15,859 nucleotides of DNA from Pleurotus ostreatus/Saccharomyces cerevisiae fusant (Eukaryota > Opisthokonta). The translations under genes and the position numbers were made by a program. The notes beneath the pieces are model-generated. The model searched no databases, was not told the DNA's origin, and saw nothing but the letters and a program-made list of their open reading frames with translations. Position 1 is the stretch's first letter; each line of letters opens with the position of its first letter. The DNA lies in assembly GCA_024196135.1 (NCBI GenBank), contig JAMQCK010000785.1, positions 1-15,859 of the forward strand, given 5' to 3'. This document shows, piece after piece, positions 11,431-15,859 of this stretch.

Positions 11431-12230
11431 GATGCGAGTAGACATGTATAAGCGGTCAGGCGCACCATTCATTCAGCGTACAATCAAGTTGAGGGAGCAG
11501 AACGTTGCTCCAGCATATATCACAGAAAAGCGAGAACATGTTCGACAGCTTATCACTGACTTCTCTATGTTTTACTGCGCGGACCAACGAGGGTACTCGA
11601 GAGATATGATGAACATGACGGTAAGCGCCAAAGAAGCAGCACAAGAAAGGGCAATGTCCCAAAAAGGAAGGCTTTGTTGTTTACGGATCAGTGCGGTCCT
11701 GCCGACCGTGGTGCTAACCACGCGTGCGACGCTGAAGACACCGCGTATGTCCCTTGCTTTGACCTGGGAACTTTCACTCCGAGAACCTCGGGTCCCTCTA
11801 TTTAGGGAGGGAATCCTAACAGGCGGCACCGAGATCCAAAGCCCCCGATATCCAGCAATGTGAGAACAGTGGACACGGTTCTTCACCGTCTCGTGCGGCG
11901 TCCTTGTGTACAGCAACGTGCCCGGCCACGTTCGCGAGCGCGTACGTGAAGAGCCCGGCTTCCTTACTCACGAGCCATATATTCGCCAACGCCGCCAATA
12001 GTAATGGCAAGAGGCTCCTGCTGCGCGTACACGGCATCGGTCGTATTCGTGAACCATACCAGAGTAGCTGACCCCTCTGCTCCGCCGACACAATGCGCCA
12101 ACCCGCGTCCACCACCCCCACGCGGTCCTGGTCAATAGCGCACAGCGGCGTATCTGCCCCTACGATCAGCTCGATAAATCCCGAGGGCGCATTCACTCCC
12201 TGCAGTTCTATCCACTGACCTCGCTCCCCC
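11431..12230. other. Intergenic region with no intact gene
   Basis: A plus-strand open frame of 143 codons (11432-11863) shows no motif and no coding-like composition. On the minus strand, coding-like segments lie downstream of the Cbp6-like gene and are given separately. Otherwise nothing could be assigned in this stretch. Confidence 0.5.
11830..12203 (-). pseudogene. Possible decayed gene fragment
   Basis: Minus-strand frames here read like protein but shift register. From about 12203 one frame gives SGFIELIVGADTPLCAIDQD and continues to GWRIVSAEQRG. Near 12060 the protein-like reading moves to another frame (FTNTTDAVYAQQEPLAITIG, ending GEYMARE before TAA). Near 11930 a third frame reads LLYTRTPHETVKN. 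A donor-like GTGAGTAAGG lies near 11985. I do not recognise the family. It could be a degraded gene, an intact gene whose introns I could not place, or chance open frames in GC-rich DNA. Confidence 0.3.
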
Positions 12231-12650
12231 TTACTGTATGCCAAAGAAGTCCTTCCACCACGGCTTGTGCGTTCCCTTGACGCTGTTCTCGATGTTCACG
12301 AGCAGGTCGTCATACACCCGTGGCCGGGACGCCGGGTGCAGCATACGGTCGGAAAGTTTGTACTAGAAGCAGTCGAATCAGCCCCATTCTCCTCCCATAC
12401 TCATGCCCATATCTTCAAGCCTCGCGGGAGAAGGAGAAACACGAAAGAAGGAATCACATACCTTCTTGTACGCGACATTCTCCTGCAGCGCGCGCGCCGC
12501 GTTGACCGCCTCAGGCGTTAAGCGCGGATGCGTCGCGAGCGACCGGAGGAAAAACGAGAGCTGCAGGTGCGGGCGGAAAGGGTCCTGCACCCACTTGTTC
12601 GCAATCGCATTCAGTTCCTGCGCAGCCTGCTTGCGAGCGGCGTACGCCAT
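12231..12650 (-). CDS. Small protein with Cbp6-like C-terminus (putative mitochondrial)
   Basis: Two exons, 12650-12462 and 12362-12231 (stop TAA 12233-12231), joined over a 99-nt GT-AG intron, encode 106 aa. The ATG at 12650-12648 is the first in its frame and has A at -3 and G at +4. The second exon reads YKLSDRMLHPASRPRVYDDL and ends WWKDFFGIQ. From memory this matches the C-terminal pattern of fungal Cbp6 proteins (Y-x-[LI]-[SG]-[DE]-K-x-L-x-P-A-x-x-P-x-Y-Y), which with Cbp3 help cytochrome b translation and complex III assembly at the mitoribosome. The N-terminal half is helical and Ala/Leu-rich without a clear arginine-rich presequence. The protein is shorter than yeast Cbp6 (~160 aa). 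Gene reality is well supported by frame and splice fit; the family name is tentative. Confidence 0.75.
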
Positions 12651-12870
12651 CGTGGTCGGTGCGAAACAGAAGTGAGGTCGGTGCGAAAACGAAGGCGTTG
12701 GAGGTGGGAAGTTTGGGATTACCCGTTTTGGCAATCTCGCGGCACCCGGAAGTTGCCGGATCCGCACACCCGCGTGGCGTTGGCGTGGTGCGAGTTGAAC
12801 TTTACCGCTGGGTACCCGGCTGGTACCCGAACTCCGTCAAGTACCCATCGGCCTGCGAAGGCCATTCAAT
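12651..12870. promoter_or_regulatory. Upstream region of the Cbp6-like gene
   Basis: A coding-strand pyrimidine-rich leader directly precedes the ATG at 12650. Further out, at 12811-12846, three GTACCC words occur (GGTACCC at 12811-12817 and 12822-12828, GTACCC at 12841-12846). The same core appears upstream of the Hsp70-like gene. A regulatory role is inferred from position only. Confidence 0.3.
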
Positions 12871-13030
12871 CATGTCGCTCATCATCAAGAAAGATCTTCT
12901 TCTGGATCTGCACTACGGGTGTGGGAGTGTATTGACACGAGAACGGCCGAGTGTATCAACGCCAGCGAAGTGGAGACGATGAATCTGGAGTACATCCGAG
13001 ATTCCCTCGCAATCGTACTCGTAGGTTTCG
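12871..13030 (+). other. Possible 5' gene fragment, unrecognised
   Basis: ATG 12871 opens MSLIIKKDLLLDLHYG and that frame ends at a TGA near 12981. A second frame from about 12950 reads ECINASEVETMNLEYIRDSL and reaches a GTAGGT donor-like site at 13030. The two frames need a shift or a ~33-nt intron, shorter than any other intron here, to join. Downstream no continuation was found, so this may be a broken gene or chance. Confidence 0.25.
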
Positions 13031-13041
13031 GTGCTCTCGAT

Positions 13042-13092
13042 CGCCCACTTTAGATGCTCTCCGCCCACTCAGAGGCACTCCGCCCACTTGCG
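13042..13092. repeat. Three spaced CGCCCACT motifs
   Basis: CGCCCACT occurs three times with a period of about 20 bp (near 13042, 13062 and 13081), with CTC before the second and third copies. It may be a small tandem repeat or a cluster of binding sites for a GC-box/zinc-finger factor. Confidence 0.5.
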
Positions 13093-14823
13093 CCCCGGCT
13101 GCGATGACGCAGAACTCAAACTCCGCTGTCTTGCGCTTTCATCCTAGTGGTTGCCACCTCTTCGGAGTGGCTACCCACCCTATCTTCCGGATGGTTCCCT
13201 TCGAGCATCTAGTCTCCCTCGTGCAGATCCTTGCATGCGACAGAATTGCGTAGCACAAGCCCGACCATCCCCTCTTTATTCTGCGCGACTTCCTTCGGCC
13301 GACGGAGCAACTAGAGAAGCTTCGGCGGGGCCCGGCTCCCAACCTTGCTTGCGTAGCGGGTACGTACTGAAACGCTGTATCCTTCTGACACGACTGGCAA
13401 TGACTCGGTATAGTGAGCTTGTAGGATGACAATGGCGCAAATTCTGCAAAGGTCTCCCTAGTCTTTTTGCGCGCATTTTGTCCGTCTTCGATAGAGGTCG
13501 ATTCTAGAAGAGTTTTTCGCGCGCCTGCGAGCTTTCTGCTTACATGCGCAGCACAACGACCCCCCTTGCTAGTTACCCCTCGCCCTCTCCTCACCTTTCT
13601 TTGCGTCGCTTATTCAATGGAGAGGTCGATTCGTGTCTCCAGATCTCCTTTTCCCTGGGCCTTAGTGCATACGCTTAGCGCCGTGTGTTGACTCAAGGCC
13701 TACAGTCTTTGCCTCTCTTAGGGGCAGCCCCAAGGGGACAACTTACGCACGCCGGTCGCTCATGATCACCGCACTACAGGTACGCCTTCCTGCGGACTCG
13801 GACTGCTGATGAAACTTTGACCTCTTATAACTCTACACCCGTTCCCTCTCCCCCTTGTCTCCCCCTTCCCGCGCAATTAGTCAGTGACGCCACTCACGCA
13901 TGTGAGCATGCTCGCGCCTGTCTTCCCTGCCCTCCGAAACATTGCGGCCTCCACATAGGCCGCCTAATTCTGTTTCTTCCCTCGTCCAATATTAGATGCC
14001 CGCCGTCGCCATCTTGAAAGCGCGGTTACCATGGGCGATATTCCTTCCATCTATATCTCCTTCCTCGCGCCTGTGAGGGGTGAAGCGACGAAGGCCTCGC
14101 GAGACGTCCCAGAACGAAGCACGCGAACACTCCGTGCAAGTCCTTCGTTTGAGGAGTACCTTCTGTATGCCGGGAGTTTGCATGTCGGTCAACAGCTTAC
14201 ATGCAGTATCTCAAGGCAATTGAGCTATTATGCACCTCAAGGATTGTCTCCTTTATTCTCCGCCAATCTCCATGTCAGGATTGTTCACAGGAAGGGCATT
14301 TTGAAGTAGAGCGCGCTGGCCATCGCGTGGGCGTCCTTATTGCTACTCAATATATACATAATGAGTACCGGTGGCCAATACGTATCATCAAGCGAGGAAA
14401 GTAAAGGAAGCGTGGTGAAGATGGCGTGCAAGACGCCGACATGGAGTTCGACCAATCAGGTGATTTATCGGTGCCGACACCGGAATTTGCCGCTGTCCCT
14501 CAACGCCACATTCCAATTTCGTTCCAACCATTATTATGCGCCTTCAAGATAGATTCACGACCTTGTCTGCCATGGAAGCCCTTTATCTACGGGTTCTCAG
14601 GATTGTGTGTTTTCAATTCTCTACTCATCGGTAGCGGCGCGGGGCGCCCGGTCCCCGACTCTCAAATTCGGATAATTCCGAGTATGCACGTGATGAAGTT
14701 CAACTTTTCGAGACCTCGCTTTGTGCAATTATTGTACGCACTCGGCGTGGCTTCACCCAATAGATATTTATTCATGTGAAGCCGTGCTTTCTTTGCTCCC
14801 TTCTATTCCCCTTGTACCGGAAT
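13093..14823. other. Gene-poor stretch, nothing assignable
   Basis: About 1.7 kb without a supportable gene. The longest open frame is on the minus strand at 13139-13594 (151 codons), with no motif. Around 14361-14600 two plus-strand frames look weakly coding (MSTGGQYVSSSEES, then VQDADMEFDQSGDLSVPTPE) but lie in different registers with no intron between them. No tRNA, rRNA or transposase signature was seen by eye. Confidence 0.5.
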
Positions 14824-15477
14824 CTCGAGTGGGCGTTATAATGTTCGGAAATTCCTTTCAGATAAAATCCGTGTGTACCGAAGTGGCGACCCAAAAATCG
14901 GGGGTAGCGGGCGGCAGCACTGCAAAAAAGACGGGTGAGCCATGGAGTGGTGGGCCGAGGTTTGATTGCTAATGAGGGACTTACGCAACGAGATCTGCGA
15001 GTCCACGCCTGCCATGAGGCCGTCGTCGTGCCACGTTTGTAGCCCGACCCCGACTGCCGCTGCTCCGCCCCGCCTTCGGGAGTTGCCGTGCCGTATTCTC
15101 GACGTTTTGATGTGCCCTTGCCTGACGCGACAAGCACGGGAAACGGTCAGACGCATGCCCTATACAGCACCGAAGTCGCTATGGAGTCCCTTGTCGTCGC
15201 CAATGGAGGTTGAGTGAAGGCGCATCAAAGGCGCTCGGGAAATTCCGAACGACGCTGAGCATGCCTCATGTGCTGTTGTCGACGCTCCGTTATGGGCGAG
15301 CGACTCATGGCGGGGGATCTCACGTGCTAAGTCCCTCACTGACCTCTGTGAGAGATGACTCAACTCGCCTCGCTCCCTTGTGTTTGGACATCGCTGCCGC
15401 CCGCTATGCCCGATTTTTGCTTACCATGCCGTAGCCTCGATTTTGGAATTTCCGAACATTATAACGCCCATACTCGA
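14824..15477. repeat. Imperfect inverted duplication, arms ~175-195 bp
   Basis: The left arm (about 14824-15019) and the right arm (about 15303-15477) are reverse complements with indels. Shared blocks in order from the ends: CTCGAGT; an exact 25-bp block at 14831-14855 versus 15445-15469 (GGGCGTTATAATGTTCGGAA and five more bases); CAAAAATCGGG and TAGCGGGCGGCAGC (14892-14918 versus about 15393-15419); GAGGGACTTA; GAGATC; GCCATGAG. About 280 bp separate the arms. Neither a clear target-site duplication nor a transposase was found, so this is either an old inverted duplication of a gene end or a non-autonomous element with long terminal inverted repeats. Confidence 0.75.
14858..15156 (-). pseudogene. 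Gene-end fragment inside the inverted duplication
   Basis: On the minus strand a frame reading AVGVGLQTWHDDGLMAGVDS and QISL reaches a good donor (GTAAGTCC, intron 14984-14920, 65 nt) and a strong acceptor (TTTTTTGCAG). Across it the frame continues LLPPATPDFWVATSVHTDFI to a TGA at 14860-14858. The right arm carries the related plus-strand reading LMAGDL and SLPPAMPDF, but its splice sites are degraded (donor GTGCTAAG, acceptor lost). The left copy may therefore be the intact 3' end of a gene and the right one its decayed inverted copy. The family is not recognised; the 5' boundary is uncertain. Confidence 0.4.
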
Positions 15478-15714
15478 GTACTCGAGCTCTGATCACCTTT
15501 CGGTGCAGTCGCTGCCTTCCGACCTAATCACAGTAGTGTTCGGTTCGCGGCTGCCATCCCGTTTAGTGAGAGAACCCTTTTCTCCAAAAGAACTGATATG
15601 TAAAGCCGTAAACGGAAGAAGGTAGTGGGAGCCAGCGAGATGAAAGCAGCGGCAGAGCGGCAAGCGAAGGCGTACTAGGGCATCCGCCTATATGTGATAG
15701 CGGCGAGCTCACGT

Positions 15715-15798
15715 TGTAGCTCACGCTGAAGGCTCTCTGCTCGCGCAAGCTCGACTTGAACTCGAAGGCGGGTCCTAGCGCGAGTGGCAAATGTAGCC
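15715..15798 (-). CDS. Internal-looking exon of a gene leaving the window
   Basis: On the minus strand, an acceptor ATTGTAG precedes an open stretch encoding PLALGPAFEFKSSLREQRAF and SVSYN, followed by a GTGAGC donor. An in-frame stop lies just upstream of the acceptor, so the frame starts at that splice site and the earlier exons must lie past 15859. It could belong to the same minus-strand gene as the fragment ending at 14858. The alternating polar/hydrophobic pattern is strand-like, but no family was recognised. Confidence 0.4.
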
Positions 15799-15859
15799 TA
15801 CAATAGGTCGAGTATCACTCAAAAGGGGGGCGAGGGAAGCAAGGCTGCCCTATTCAAGC

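Noticed and set aside
11432..11863. Plus-strand 143-codon open frame
   Set aside because: No recognised motif, low-GC uneven composition unlike the verified exons, and no splice sites leading to further coding sequence.
12231..12244. Readthrough of the Cbp6-like stop by a 35-nt intron into the downstream frame
   Set aside because: As a primary gene model the intron is shorter than any other here, and WWKDFFGIQ followed by TAA is a natural terminus; mentioned only as a possibility in findings.
12651..12767. Longer Arg-rich N-terminus for the Cbp6-like protein as a mitochondrial presequence
   Set aside because: The in-frame extension has no ATG (only GTG) and looks like a pyrimidine-rich leader; the ATG at 12650 has a good context.
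13139..13594. Minus-strand 151-codon open frame
   Set aside because: No recognisable domain and no splice partners; kept only as part of the gene-poor stretch.

Overview
This window looks like nuclear DNA of a filamentous basidiomycete, probably an Agaricomycete. It is GC-rich, and every recognisable gene is cut by many short introns, mostly 44-60 nt, with fungal GT(A/G)NGT donors and CTNAY-like branch sites. The conserved proteins are typical fungal ones: RNA polymerase III subunit 2, the ERAD ubiquitin-conjugating enzyme Ubc7, D-arabinono-1,4-lactone oxidase, and the HSPA12-like Hsp70 type common in mushrooms. All exon structures below were assembled by eye from reading frame, splice sites and remembered family conservation; no alignment was run.

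Layout: (1) 1-2030, plus strand, the 3' half of RPC2/RET1, whose 5' end lies outside the window. (2) 2424-3608, plus strand, a complete UBC7 gene with nine exons, one intron apparently GC-AG. (3) 3609-4686, a convergent intergenic region with a degenerate 20-21 bp tandem repeat. (4) 4687-6339, minus strand, a complete ALO1 with five exons. (5) 6340-7240, the ALO1 promoter and a segment with no assignable gene. (6) 7241-11178, minus strand, a 17-exon Hsp70-like gene. Its N-terminus starts MGGCCG, a possible lipidation signal, followed by about 170 residues rich in Pro, Ser and Gly. Several of its introns carry minisatellite-like repeats. (7) 11179-12230, its upstream region plus coding-like but broken minus-strand sequence. 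(8) 12231-12650, minus strand, a 106-aa two-exon protein whose C-terminus resembles the mitochondrial Cbp6 family. (9) 12651-15859, gene-poor sequence. Near its right end is an imperfect inverted duplication (arms about 14824-15019 and 15303-15477) that contains gene-fragment sequence, and an internal-looking exon at 15715-15798 belongs to a gene that leaves the window.

The genes do not form a pathway. They are independent housekeeping functions: Pol III transcription, ER-associated degradation, erythroascorbate synthesis in mitochondria, a chaperone-like ATPase and possibly complex III assembly. The most unusual items are the putatively acylated Hsp70-like protein, the 7-nt RPC2 micro-exon, the GC-AG intron in UBC7, and the inverted duplication near the right end.
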